Assembly: GCA_964562405.1 (NCBI GenBank)
Contig: CAZLTC010000006.1
Location: forward strand, 1 to 64,000
Direction: 5' to 3'
Source of the DNA: WJLY01 sp964562405
Lineage (GTDB): Bacteria; Joyebacterota; Joyebacteria; Joyebacterales; Joyebacteraceae
Length of the DNA stretch: 64,000 nt
How positions within the stretch are numbered: the stretch's first letter is position 1; the number at the start of each line of letters is the position of its first letter. Made by a program: the position numbers and the translations under genes. Of the stretch, positions 42,955 to 52,177 are shown piece by piece. The notes below the pieces were generated by a model. The model did no database searches. It worked only from the letters and a program-made list of their open reading frames with translations, and had not been told where the DNA came from.

Positions 42955-43084
42955 CTATCCCTCCCTGTACCGGGTTGCACTGGAACGGGCAGCCTCATCC
43001 GCGTTTCCAGGAGCACCTGAACACGGGCCGCCGACAAGGCTTCGCAGTGCCCTGAAGCGGCGGCCCCTCAGCGACTTTGACCCC

Positions 43085-43113
43085 AGTATAGACAGGCCGG
43101 TTGCAGCGGTCAA
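43085..43113 (-). promoter_or_regulatory. Promoter of M16 protease gene
   Basis: Minus strand TTGACC (43108-43113), 17 bp, TATACT (43085-43090). Leader about 125 nt. Confidence 0.75.
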
Positions 43114-43155
43114 GGAACCGGGACGGCTGAGGGCGCGAGGGCACCCTTAATCTCG

Positions 43156-43184
43156 TTGCGAGACCGCGCGATGCCCCTTAGGAT
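43156..43184 (+). promoter_or_regulatory. Promoter of suhB-efflux-rsgA operon
   Basis: TTGCGA (43156-43161), 17 bp, TAGGAT (43179-43184), divergent from the M16 promoter. Confidence 0.5.
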
Positions 43185-43230
43185 GTAGGCGATTCTGCCG
43201 TACTGACCGCTGTTCGGGGAAGGAGCCTCA

Positions 43231-43998
43231 GTGAGGGACGAGACCAGGCTGGCGGCCGACGCCGCCAACGCTGCGGGCAGGCAGCTCAGGGAACGCTTCG
43301 AACGGTCGCATGAGGTGGAGAAGAAGAGCCGGCGTGAGCTCGTCACCGAGATGGACCGCGCGTCGGAGGGGATCATCCTCTCCGCGATCCGGGCGGAGTA
43401 TCCCGACGACGCCGTGACAGCCGAGGAGAGCCGTCCGGTGCAGGGATCGTCCGGACGCGCCTGGATCGTCGACCCGCTGGACGGGACCAACAACTACGCG
43501 CACGGGTACCCGTTCTTCTCGGTCGTCGTCGCGTTCGAGGAGGGCGGAGAGGTCGTCTCGGGCGTCGTCTACGACCCTCTCAGAGACGAGCTGTTCGCCG
43601 CCGAGGCCGGCGCCGGAGCCACGGTCAACGGTTCGCCCATCAGGGTCTCCGAAACCGACTCGGTCGCGGACTCGATCGTCGCGACCGGATTCCCCTACGA
43701 CCGCACCGCTCTGAACGACAACAACCTCGCAAACCTCAACAGATTCATACTGTCGGTCCGCGGCATACGGAGGGCCGGCTCCGCCGCGCTCGACCTCGTC
43801 TACGTCGCGTGCGGCCGGCTCGACGGCTACTGGGAGCTGGCACTCAATGCCTGGGACGTCTCCGCCGGCGGCCTCATAGTGCGGGAGGCGGGCGGCCACG
43901 TTACGAACTTCGCATCGAAGGGTTGGGACCATCGCCGAGGCGACATCGTCGCCAGCAACGGTCGGATACACGACGAGATGCAAAGCCTGATAGGGTGA
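43231..43998 (+). CDS. suhB: Inositol monophosphatase family protein (SuhB-like)
   Basis: A 255-residue Mg-dependent phosphatase of the inositol monophosphatase/FBPase/CysQ superfamily. Metal-binding motifs: EE in AVTAEESRPVQG, WIVDPLDGTNNYAHGYPFFSVVVAFEE (DPxDGT), and the C-terminal WDVSAGGLIVREAGGHV. The sequence fits SuhB-type inositol-1-phosphatases best, but CysQ-like or other sugar-phosphate activity cannot be ruled out. GTG 43231 has AAGGAG upstream. It is first in a run of genes leading into a TolC/RND pump (22 nt gap), with which it has no obvious functional link. Confidence 0.9.
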   Translation: MRDETRLAADAANAAGRQLRERFERSHEVEKKSRRELVTEMDRASEGIILSAIRAEYPDDAVTAEESRPVQGSSGRAWIVDPLDGTNNYAHGYPFFSVVVAFEEGGEVVSGVVYDPLRDELFAAEAGAGATVNGSPIRVSETDSVADSIVATGFPYDRTALNDNNLANLNRFILSVRGIRRAGSAALDLVYVACGRLDGYWELALNAWDVSAGGLIVREAGGHVTNFASKGWDHRRGDIVASNGRIHDEMQSLIG

Positions 43999-44020
43999 GT
44001 CTTCACGCTCGGAGATTCTG

Positions 44021-45466
44021 ATGAGAGTGTTCACGGTATTGCCGGCGGCCGCGTCGCGTGCTGCGCTCGCGGTGGCCGCCGCGGTCACCGTCGGCCTGAC
44101 GCCGGCGCTGGGCGTCCTGCTGTCGCCAGGCGCCGCCCTCGCGGCGGAGGATCGCGAGTCTGAGGTCCTCACGCTCGACGTCGCGGTCAGCATGGCGCTC
44201 GAGCGCAACCTCGGCCTGGAGGCGGCGCGCGAGGACTACGAGTCGGCCAAGTGGGGTCTTCGCTCAGCGAGAGCATCGCTCTTCCCGTCGGTCGGTCTGT
44301 CGTCCACGGCACGCCGCGTCGATCCGGAGACCTACAGACGCGCCAACGCCTCGCTGGACTATATCGAGGAGTTCGGAGTCGACCTCGATCCGTTCCTGTA
44401 CGAGACTACCTACGAGACGAGTTTCTACCTGACGGTGCCCATCTGGAACGGCGGGAAGCTCTGGGGCGCCGTAGGAGCCGCCGGCGGGGGACGTGACGCG
44501 GCCAGGCAGGCATACGAGTCGAAGAGACGGGCGGTGATCGTCGATGCGGAGTCCGCGTACTTCGATCTGCTGAGAGCGCAAGATCTCGTGGACGTGCAGA
44601 CCCAGGCGGTGTACGCCGCCTCCGACAATGCCACCGCGGCCGCGCGCAGGTTCGAGGTCGGGCTGACGAACCGTGCCGAGGCGTTGCGTTGGGAGGTGCA
44701 ACGCGCGGACGAGGAGCGCAAGCTCGTGGAGGCCGAGGGCGCGCTAACGCTGGCGCGGACGAGGCTTCTCAACGTTCTGGGGTTGCCGCTCGACGCGAGC
44801 CTCACGCTTGCGGACGTGTCAGAGGATCTGCTCGCCGCGGCCGCGGACCGGTACGATGCCACGGTAGGGAGGGGCGACCTGACAGAGGAACGGGCGCTCG
44901 AGTTGCTCGCGGACAACCCTGAGCTCTTGGCCATGGACGCGGTCACCCGCTCGAGCGAGTCCGGCGTGGCCATCGCGAGAGGCTCTTTCCTGCCGGCCCT
45001 GAACGCATCGGCAAGCTACGGTTGGAAGGCGGACGACGACATCGATCCGGACGACGGGACCGCATGGTCCGTGACCCTGGCGCTTGACGTCCCAGTGTTC
45101 ACGAGTTTCAAGAACCTCTCCGACTACCAAAGCAGCAAGCGCGCGTACTTCGCGTCGCTTCGTAGGCAGGAGGACGGCGAGCGCAATCTCGTGACCGCGC
45201 TTCGGGCCGCGGACTCCACCGTTCGCTCCTCGCTGAAGCGCGTCGCAGCCGCCCGCGTAGAAGAGGAGCTGGCAGCCGAGCTTCTGAAGAACGTGCGAAA
45301 TACGTACACGCAGGGGATGGCGACCAACACCGAGCTGGTCGATGCCGAAGTGCTCTATGGCCTCAGCCGCGTGAGCGCGGTAGACGCGCTCTACGATTGC
45401 CTGATCGCCCTCGCCGAGACCGAGAGGCTCATCGGCCCGCCCGCCGAGAACGAAACCGGAGAATGA
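44021..45466 (+). CDS. TolC family outer-membrane efflux protein
   Basis: A 481-residue outer-membrane channel that gives tripartite pumps an exit duct. Signal peptide about 1-42, with AALAAED at its end. Two repeats of the outer-membrane efflux protein domain (about 50-250 and 275-470) consist of long helices rich in Ala, Glu and Arg (LTLDVAVSMALERNLGLEAAREDYESAKWGLRSARASLFPSV; ALELLADNPELLAMDAVTRSSESGVAIARGSFLPAL) with beta-barrel strands such as TSFYLTVPIWNGGKL. The stop overlaps the start of the membrane-fusion gene (ATGA). Its presence indicates a diderm envelope. Confidence 0.93.
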   Translation: MRVFTVLPAAASRAALAVAAAVTVGLTPALGVLLSPGAALAAEDRESEVLTLDVAVSMALERNLGLEAAREDYESAKWGLRSARASLFPSVGLSSTARRVDPETYRRANASLDYIEEFGVDLDPFLYETTYETSFYLTVPIWNGGKLWGAVGAAGGGRDAARQAYESKRRAVIVDAESAYFDLLRAQDLVDVQTQAVYAASDNATAAARRFEVGLTNRAEALRWEVQRADEERKLVEAEGALTLARTRLLNVLGLPLDASLTLADVSEDLLAAAADRYDATVGRGDLTEERALELLADNPELLAMDAVTRSSESGVAIARGSFLPALNASASYGWKADDDIDPDDGTAWSVTLALDVPVFTSFKNLSDYQSSKRAYFASLRRQEDGERNLVTALRAADSTVRSSLKRVAAARVEEELAAELLKNVRNTYTQGMATNTELVDAEVLYGLSRVSAVDALYDCLIALAETERLIGPPAENETGE

Positions 45467-46593
45467 TGATGAGACGATTGGCGACCTTGCTGTCCATGTT
45501 CGTGGTTGTGCTTATGCTCCCCCCGGCACTCACCGGTTGCGGCGGTCGGCCCGGAGACGGCGAGGCCGCTGGAACCGCCGAGGCGCGCACGCCCGTCGAG
45601 GTGGACGTTGTGGAGCCGCACACGGCGGTTCTCGAGATCTCAGCGGTGGGCACGATCGAGGCGCGGGAGGACATCCTCGTTAGCTCGGAGGCAGCCGGTC
45701 AGGTGGTCGATGTGCCCGTGATGGTGGGGGACGGGGTGGCGGAGGGTGACGTTCTGGTCAGGCTTGACGACGAACTGGCTGAGCTCTCGGTCCAGCAGGC
45801 CGACGCCCAGCTCCTGCTCGCAGAGGCCGACCTTGACAACGCTGAGGCCAACCTGAAGCGTGTGACCAACCTCTGGAAGGGCGGCGACGTCTCCGATTCC
45901 GACCACGAAGCCGCCGAGAGAGCGGCCAAGGTCGCCAGGGCCGGTCACATGGCGGCCGCCGCGGCGCGAGCGAGCGCCGGCAGGCAGCTTCGCAACACCG
46001 AGATCGGCAGCCCGATCGACGGGGTCGTCGCGTTCGTCCACGTCGAGGGGGGGCAGCTCGTCGGCGTCGGCACTCCGATCGCCCAGGTCGTCAACGACGA
46101 GACCGTGCAGGTGGAGATCGGTCTCAACGAGAACGAGATCGTCGACGTCCGCCGTGGCGCGCCCGCGTCGGTTCGTATCCGGGCGCTGCCTGGCGAGACG
46201 TTCGCCGGTACCGTGGAGTACGTAGGTCCCAAGGCCGACGAGATGACCAGTACCTATCCCGTTCGGGTCGTCGTCCCGAATCCAAAGGGGCGCCTGCGGT
46301 CCGGCATGGTGGCGGAGGTCACGCTGACAGCCCGGCGGTTTGAGGATTCGATCGTGATAGAGCGGGACTGGGTCGCCGAGCGCTTCGGCGAGCCGTCCGT
46401 GTTCGTGGTCGTCGACTCCACAGCGGCGGTCAGGAAGGTGAGACTGGGCCGCATCATCGGTGACGGTGTGGTGGTGACCTCGGGGCTCGAGTCGGGCGAT
46501 CGAGTGATTTCGTTCGGGTACGACCAGCTGACCGAAGGTGCGCCCGTCGACGTGCGCAACGAGAAGGTCGACGTGGGCGACGAAGGGGAGTGA
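45463..46593 (+). CDS. RND efflux membrane-fusion lipoprotein (periplasmic adaptor)
   Basis: A 376-residue adaptor linking the RND pump to the TolC protein. Lipoprotein signal with lipobox LTGC at about residues 25-28. Order: first half of the lipoyl domain (about 50-95, DILVSSEAAGQVVDVPV), helical hairpin (about 98-165, QQADAQLLLAEADLDNAEANLKRV), second lipoyl half (TEIGSPIDGVVAFVHVEGGQLV), beta-barrel domain and membrane-proximal domain. ATG 45463 overlaps the tolC-type stop by 4 nt. The substrate of the pump cannot be read from the sequence. Confidence 0.92.
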   Translation: MMMRRLATLLSMFVVVLMLPPALTGCGGRPGDGEAAGTAEARTPVEVDVVEPHTAVLEISAVGTIEAREDILVSSEAAGQVVDVPVMVGDGVAEGDVLVRLDDELAELSVQQADAQLLLAEADLDNAEANLKRVTNLWKGGDVSDSDHEAAERAAKVARAGHMAAAAARASAGRQLRNTEIGSPIDGVVAFVHVEGGQLVGVGTPIAQVVNDETVQVEIGLNENEIVDVRRGAPASVRIRALPGETFAGTVEYVGPKADEMTSTYPVRVVVPNPKGRLRSGMVAEVTLTARRFEDSIVIERDWVAERFGEPSVFVVVDSTAAVRKVRLGRIIGDGVVVTSGLESGDRVISFGYDQLTEGAPVDVRNEKVDVGDEGE

Positions 46594-46656
46594 TGACCGC
46601 CTCGCCGGACGCGTGGCGGGAGCCCTGCCCGACGGGAGTCTGAACGGAGCCAGAGC

Positions 46657-49600
46657 GTGCACATAGGTGAGTTCTCCGTACGACAGCCGGTGCTCGTCAA
46701 CCTCGTGTTCATAGCCGTCCTCGTGGTCGGCGTGTTCACGTTCTTCAACATGCCCGCCGAGCTCCTCCCGAACGTCAATATGGACGAGGCCGTCGTGGTC
46801 GTCTTCTACGCGGGTGTATCGCCCGAGGAGATGGAGACGCTCGTCACGAAGCCCCTCGAGGAGGAGATAGACGCCGTAGAGGACATCGACAGCGTGTCAT
46901 CGACGTCGGGAGAGAGCCGGTCCATCATCGACGTCAGGTTCAAGCCCGGCCTTTCCGACGACGAGTTCGACCGCAGGATCCTTGACCTGCGTTCCGCGGT
47001 CGGGAACGCGAGATCCGAGCTTCCGGAGGACGCCGGCGACCCCGAGGTCGTTCCCATCAAGCTGGGCGAGGTCATTCCTATCCTGTCGCTGAGCATCGGT
47101 GGGCCCGTCAGCGACACCGTTCTGCGGGAGGTCGCCGATGACCTGCGAGACGATATCCTCGACGTCGACTACGTGCGCGCTGTCGACGTCGTGGGCCAGC
47201 GCGAACGCGAGATATGGGTCGAGCTGGACGCCGACAGGCTGGAATCGTACGGGCTGCCCATAGGTCAGGTCGTGGCTTCGCTTTCGTCCCGCAATCTGAA
47301 CGTCCCGGCGGGAACGCTCGACCTTGGTCAGTCCGAGTACATCGTGAGGACGCTGGGCGAGTTCGAATCTCTCACCGACATCGAGGACAGCGTCATCGCG
47401 TCGGACCCGTACGGAAGGCAGATCCGGATCAGGGACGTCGGCGCCGTCCGGGACACGCTGGAGGTCCGCCTATCGGCCGCCCGACTGGACGGCGAGAAGA
47501 GCGTGACCCTCTGGGTGATGAAGGACAAGGAGGGGAGCGTTGTAAACGTCGTCGACGACGTGAGGGCCGTTGTCGATTCATACGGAAAGCGGCTCACCGA
47601 AGACGTCAGCTTCGAGATCCGGAACGACACGTCGATAGAGGTCCGCGACGTTCTGCACATCCTCGAACGCAACGCGGTGTTCGGCATCATTCTCGTCGCT
47701 CTCATCCTGTTCGTTTTCATCGGCTTCAGGAACGCGGTGCTCGCGTCGATCGGCATCCCGTTCAGCTTCCTGGCGGCCTTCATCCTGATGAACGCGGCAG
47801 GAGTGACCGTGAACACGCTGTCGCTCTTCTCGCTGGTTCTCGTTCTCGGCATGCTGGTCGACGACGCCATCATCGTCATAGAGAACATCTATCGCCACAT
47901 GGAGCATGGCATGCCCGCCAGACAGGCGGCCGTGGTTGGGACCGGGGAGGTCCTGGCTCCGGTCACGGCGGCCGTGCTCACCACGGTCGCGGCCTTCCTG
48001 CCCCTCCTCCTCATGTCAGGGCTCTGGGGCAAGTTCATGAGCGTGATACCGAAGGTTGTCACGTTCGCTCTGCTTGCATCGCTCGTTGAGGCATTCCTCG
48101 TGCTCCCTTCGCACATGGCTGACTTCGCGCGCGTCACCCCCAGGGCGACCAGGTGCCACCCGCAGTTCGTGTCGTTCACCAGATGGTACGAGCGCATTCT
48201 CCGTCGCGCGCTGCTGAGGCGCTATCGCACGATGCTGCTCGTCGGCGTCCTCGCTCTCGTTGCCATCGGTCTGGTCTTCACTCTCGACGTCGTCATATTC
48301 CAGGAGGAGGACCTCAACCAGATCGAGATTCGCGCTCAGACTGCGGTCGGGACGCGCCTCGATGTCACCGACCGGGTGGCTCGCGAGATAGAACAAGTCC
48401 TCTTCGAGCTGCCTTCCGACGAGGTCGAGGCCGTTGTGACGAGGGTCGGCTTCATGATCCGCAATTACCGTGGGGAGCTGGCCTCGAACAACATGCAGTT
48501 CAACGTCGACCTGGTCGACTACGAGCTGCGCGACAGGTCCGACGACGAGATCATGGAGGCCGTGCGGAGGCGTATCTCGTCGGAGGTGCCGGGACTGACG
48601 TTCCTTTCTCTGTCGAGGCCGCAGCAGGGGCCCCCGTCAGGGCGACCTGTCGAGGTGCGCGTGAAGGGCGAGGACCCCGGTGTGCTGCGTCGCATAGCGA
48701 ACGAAATGGAGGCGCTCCTGGCGACTTATCCCGGCGTCGTTGACATCGACGACGACATGACGCCCGGCAAGTCTGAGCTGAACGCGAGGATCATTCCCGA
48801 GGCGGCGGCGCTCTACGGCCTCACCGCGTACGATATCTCGTCAACGGTGCGGGCCGCGTTCGAGGGCGTCGACGCCACGAAGTACCGGGGAGCCGGCGAC
48901 GACGAGATCGACATCGTCGTGAGGCTGGAAGAGCCCGACCGGAGCGACCTTGAGGACCTGAGGGGCCTGAGGGTCATCTCACCGACCGGCCGGTCCGTGC
49001 CGCTGGGCGCAGTAGCGGAGTTCTCAATAGACGCGGCTCCGGCGGAGCTGCACAGAAGAGACGGGGACCGTGTCGTCACCGTGACCGGCGGTGTCGCCGG
49101 AGCGACGACGTCGACGGAGGTCAACCGCATGCTCCAGAGGGACCTTGCCGACGTCCCGGACCGCTACCCGGGCTATCGTCTGGACTTCGGTGGCGAGTAC
49201 CAGGAGACGCAGGAGTCGTTCGCGTCGCTCCTCATGGCGTTCCTGGTTGCCATCATGCTCATCTACCTGATCCTCGGCACCGAATTCCAGTCGTTCATCC
49301 AACCCCTCATAGTCATGTTCACGGTGCCGTTCGCCTTCATCGGTGTCGTCATAGGGCTCGTCGTCATGCGTTACCCGTTCACGCTGAACGCGGGCGTGGC
49401 GATCGTGGCTCTCGCGGGAGTGGTCGTGAACGACTCCATCGTGCTCGTCGACTTCATCAAGAAGGCCAGGGCCGAGGGTGTGACGCGCTGGGAATCGGTG
49501 GTGCAGGCCGGCTGCATGCGTCTTCGGCCGATTCTGCTGACGTCGATCACGACGATACTCGGAGTGCTGCCGCTCGCGATGGGGTGGGGCGGCGTGTCGG

Positions 49601-49800
49601 TCACCTGGGGACCGATGGCTGCGTCGCTGGCCTGGGGTCTGGCGTTCGCGACCGTGCTCACGCTGTTCGTGATACCGGCGCTCTTCTGCATCGTCGATGA
49701 TGTGCGGGCCCGCTTCGGCAAGCTTGACGTGCCCGGCGGGCGCCAGCCGGACCAGGACCTCAAGGTCGTCGAGGCGTTGTGCCGTGACCTGGAGGAGTGA
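46657..49800 (+). CDS. RND family efflux transporter permease (AcrB/MdtB type)
   Basis: A 1047-residue proton-driven pump of the inner membrane. It has 12 predicted transmembrane helices in two homologous halves with large periplasmic porter loops. TM1 (VLVNLVFIAVLVVGVFTFFNMPAELLP), the TM4 proton-relay aspartates in LVLGMLVDDAIIVIENIYRH, and the second-half ALAGVVVNDSIVLVDFI are typical of the hydrophobe/amphiphile efflux family. GTG 46657 follows GGAG; the start fits the IGEFSVRQPV family beginning. Third gene of the tolC-mfp-rnd set; rsgA copy 2 follows after 49 nt. No adjacent regulator is visible. Confidence 0.94.
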   Translation: MHIGEFSVRQPVLVNLVFIAVLVVGVFTFFNMPAELLPNVNMDEAVVVVFYAGVSPEEMETLVTKPLEEEIDAVEDIDSVSSTSGESRSIIDVRFKPGLSDDEFDRRILDLRSAVGNARSELPEDAGDPEVVPIKLGEVIPILSLSIGGPVSDTVLREVADDLRDDILDVDYVRAVDVVGQREREIWVELDADRLESYGLPIGQVVASLSSRNLNVPAGTLDLGQSEYIVRTLGEFESLTDIEDSVIASDPYGRQIRIRDVGAVRDTLEVRLSAARLDGEKSVTLWVMKDKEGSVVNVVDDVRAVVDSYGKRLTEDVSFEIRNDTSIEVRDVLHILERNAVFGIILVALILFVFIGFRNAVLASIGIPFSFLAAFILMNAAGVTVNTLSLFSLVLVLGMLVDDAIIVIENIYRHMEHGMPARQAAVVGTGEVLAPVTAAVLTTVAAFLPLLLMSGLWGKFMSVIPKVVTFALLASLVEAFLVLPSHMADFARVTPRATRCHPQFVSFTRWYERILRRALLRRYRTMLLVGVLALVAIGLVFTLDVVIFQEEDLNQIEIRAQTAVGTRLDVTDRVAREIEQVLFELPSDEVEAVVTRVGFMIRNYRGELASNNMQFNVDLVDYELRDRSDDEIMEAVRRRISSEVPGLTFLSLSRPQQGPPSGRPVEVRVKGEDPGVLRRIANEMEALLATYPGVVDIDDDMTPGKSELNARIIPEAAALYGLTAYDISSTVRAAFEGVDATKYRGAGDDEIDIVVRLEEPDRSDLEDLRGLRVISPTGRSVPLGAVAEFSIDAAPAELHRRDGDRVVTVTGGVAGATTSTEVNRMLQRDLADVPDRYPGYRLDFGGEYQETQESFASLLMAFLVAIMLIYLILGTEFQSFIQPLIVMFTVPFAFIGVVIGLVVMRYPFTLNAGVAIVALAGVVVNDSIVLVDFIKKARAEGVTRWESVVQAGCMRLRPILLTSITTILGVLPLAMGWGGVSVTWGPMAASLAWGLAFATVLTLFVIPALFCIVDDVRARFGKLDVPGGRQPDQDLKVVEALCRDLEE

Positions 49801-49849
49801 ACGGGGCCGTGCGCGCGAGCGCGAAGATGAGGCCTTCGAGGAAGATGCT

Positions 49850-50809
49850 GTGACGGAGACACTTGGAAACCGGGCGGCGCGTGGTGCGGACGACGGTAGC
49901 GAGATCCGGGGGCAGGTTCTCGCGTGCTTCCACGACGAGTGGGAGGTCGCGCTGTCGGGAGGCCCGATCGTCCGCGCGTCGATCCGGGCGCGGCACTTCC
50001 TGGGCCTTCCGCGCGAGGAGAAGATCCTCGTTGCCGGAGACCACGTTGAACTCGCGCGCGTGAGAGACGTAGCCTACGTCATCGAGCGGCGTCTGCCGAG
50101 GTCGACCATCCTCTCCAGGCTCCTGCCCGGAGCCCGGCGCGACAAGGAGCAGGTGATCGTGGCCAACGCCGACCTCCTCGTGGCCGTCGGCTCGCTCTCC
50201 TCGCCGGCGCTCAACAGGCGCCTGCTCGATCGCTTTCTCGTGATCGCCGAGGACGCTGGTCTGGAGTCGGTCGTCGTCCTGAACAAGGTCGACCTCGTGA
50301 GCGAGTCGGACTGGTCCCATGTCGCTCTGGGCTACGCGGCCGCGGGATACGCTGTGATCGCGACCTCCGCTACGGAGGGCCGCTGCGTCGAGGAGCTGTC
50401 CGCGCGTCTAGCCGGCCGTTTCACGGTCTTCGCCGGTCCGAGCGGAGCGGGGAAGAGCTCCTTGCTGAACGCCATCGAGCCCGGCCTGGGCCTCAGGGTC
50501 AGAGAGGTGAGCGCCAAGACCGGCAAGGGGAAGCACACAACGTCCAACGTGACCGTGCTCAGGTTGGATGATGGCTCTCTCGTGGCTGACACTCCGGGCT
50601 TCCGGGAATTGGGCTTCTGGAGGATCGACCCGGGCGAGCTGGACCAGCTCTTCCCCGAACTGCGCGCTCTCGCGCCGCAGTGCAGGTTCAGGGGATGCAA
50701 CCATATCCCGGAGCCCGGCTGCGCCGTCACACGCGCGCTCGAGGAAGGCCGTCTTGATGGTGAGCGCTACGAGAGCTACGTGAAGCTCTTCGAGGAGCTG
50801 TCCGGCTGA
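49850..50809 (+). CDS. rsgA: Ribosome small subunit-dependent GTPase RsgA, canonical copy
   Basis: A 319-residue circularly permuted GTPase for 30S maturation. OB-fold about 22-105, G4 NKVD, P-loop GPSGAGKS at 196-203, G3 DTPGFRELG, and zinc site CRFRGCNHIPEPGC with the standard C-x4-C-x-H-x5-C spacing. All signatures are closer to consensus than in the copy at 2290-3285 (NKVD against TKMD, SGAGKS against SGVGKT), so this is likely the main RsgA. GTG 49850 is preceded by GAGGAAG; the longer upstream frame overlaps the RND gene. It is followed after 48 nt by the GlmU-like gene. Confidence 0.94.
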   Translation: MTETLGNRAARGADDGSEIRGQVLACFHDEWEVALSGGPIVRASIRARHFLGLPREEKILVAGDHVELARVRDVAYVIERRLPRSTILSRLLPGARRDKEQVIVANADLLVAVGSLSSPALNRRLLDRFLVIAEDAGLESVVVLNKVDLVSESDWSHVALGYAAAGYAVIATSATEGRCVEELSARLAGRFTVFAGPSGAGKSSLLNAIEPGLGLRVREVSAKTGKGKHTTSNVTVLRLDDGSLVADTPGFRELGFWRIDPGELDQLFPELRALAPQCRFRGCNHIPEPGCAVTRALEEGRLDGERYESYVKLFEELSG

Positions 50810-50857
50810 AGACGATGAGGCCGGGCGGCGTCGCACCGTATTGAGAGGAGTCGAGCA

Positions 50858-52087
50858 ATGCAGGTAGTTCTCTACGAAGACGCATCGGTCCGCACCCTCG
50901 GTCCGTTGGCGCTGCTTCGGCCCGTCTTCGAACTCAGGTGTGGGGCCCTCCTCCTGCGAGAGAAGCTCGAGATGAGGCGGCCGGAATGGCGCGTGGCGCT
51001 CTCGCCTCGTCCGGAACTCGCGCGCGTGGTCTCAGATGAGCAGCCCGGGCGGGAGGCGTTCGGGCCGCAGGGCGGCCCCACGCTCTTTCTGTCAGCCGCT
51101 GTGCTCGTCGATGACGGGCTGCTCGACTGGGTGGAGACGCTTGGGGAAGGCCGGACGCTCTTGAGCCGGGGGCGGGTCGTGGGTGCCTACGTGCAAAGCT
51201 GCGCAGAGGTGGAAGGCGGCGGCCCGGACATCGCGGCTTCAATAGAGCGGCTGCGCCACGAGCCGGCGGAGTGCCCGACGATTCGCGTTATCCGGTACCC
51301 GTGGGAACTGGTGGAGGAGACCGCCGGCGAGATTGGGCGCGACGCGGCACTGCTGAAGGAGCGCGGACGGATAGCGGGAAGCGTGAGCGGAGACGCGTCG
51401 GTCGTGGAGCCCGGACGATTGACGGTGGGCCCGGGCAGCGAGGTCGGACCGGGCGTCGTCATCGACGCGTCCGCCGGCGATGTCATCCTCGGTCGCGAAG
51501 TCACAGTGCTGCCGAACTCGGTGCTCATCGGGCCGCTCTCGGTAGGCGATGGCTCGCTCGTGAGAGCGGGCACGCGCATCTATGGCGGGACCTCCGTGGG
51601 GCCCGTGTGCAAGGTCGGTGGGGAGATATCGGCGTCAGTGATCCAGTCGCACTCGAACAAGCAGCACGACGGATTCCTGGGGCACTCGTTCGTCGGGAGC
51701 TGGGTCAACCTCGGCGCCGGAACGGACACGTCCGACCTCAGGAACGACTACGGTCCCGTGAAGGTCGAGCTGGACGGGGAGACCATCGAGACCGGCTCGC
51801 TGTCGGTCGGCGCCATCATCGGCGACCACTCCAAGACGGCGATCGGCACGAAGCTGAATACCGGGACGGTGGTAGGCGTGTTCTGCAGCGTGTTCCCCGG
51901 CATCTTCCCGCCGAGGTGCCTGGCGTCCTTTTCGTGGGGCACGGCGGACGGGTTCGTGCGCTACGAGCTCGAGCACGCCATAGAGACCGCCCGGACCGTG
52001 ATGTCGAGGAGGGGAGTCGACCTGTCGGAGGCCCGCGAGTCGCTCATCAGGAGCGTCCATGGGCGAACGGTGGGCACCGGAGCCTGA
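50858..52087 (+). CDS. Alternative GlmU-type sugar nucleotidyltransferase/acetyltransferase
   Basis: A 409-residue protein resembling the alternative bacterial GlmU group, proposed to make UDP-GlcNAc from glucosamine-1-phosphate. The N-terminus VVLYEDASVRTLGPLALLRPVFELRCGALLLREKLE is the diagnostic part of that group and replaces the normal nucleotidyltransferase signature. From about residue 180 a left-handed beta-helix of hexapeptide repeats follows (VSGDASVVEPGRLTVGPGSEVGPGVVI, GREVTVLPNSVLIGPLSVGDG), with conserved HSNKQHDGFLGHSFVGSWVNLGAGTDTSDLRNDYG. Expected role: cell-wall and LPS precursor supply. AGGAG stands before the ATG. No standard glmU is in the window to compare. Confidence 0.82.
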   Translation: MQVVLYEDASVRTLGPLALLRPVFELRCGALLLREKLEMRRPEWRVALSPRPELARVVSDEQPGREAFGPQGGPTLFLSAAVLVDDGLLDWVETLGEGRTLLSRGRVVGAYVQSCAEVEGGGPDIAASIERLRHEPAECPTIRVIRYPWELVEETAGEIGRDAALLKERGRIAGSVSGDASVVEPGRLTVGPGSEVGPGVVIDASAGDVILGREVTVLPNSVLIGPLSVGDGSLVRAGTRIYGGTSVGPVCKVGGEISASVIQSHSNKQHDGFLGHSFVGSWVNLGAGTDTSDLRNDYGPVKVELDGETIETGSLSVGAIIGDHSKTAIGTKLNTGTVVGVFCSVFPGIFPPRCLASFSWGTADGFVRYELEHAIETARTVMSRRGVDLSEARESLIRSVHGRTVGTGA

Positions 52088-52106
52088 CCCTGCGGCGCAC
52101 GAGTTG

Positions 52107-52133
52107 CCCCCCGCCGAGCTGGACGGCGGGGGG
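52107..52133 (+). terminator. Terminator hairpin at end of efflux-rsgA-glmU operon
   Basis: CCCCCCGCC (52107-52115) / GGCGGGGGG (52125-52133), 9-nt loop, no T-run. Confidence 0.6.
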
Positions 52134-52177
52134 CGAGGGAGGGGAGATGAGCTTATCGCTTCATCCCTCGGTACAGC

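Noticed and set aside
41356..43020. 554-codon plus-strand ORF over the M16 protease
   Set aside because: Antisense shadow; Val/Arg/Leu/His-rich translation without motifs, while the minus strand has signal peptide and HxxEH.
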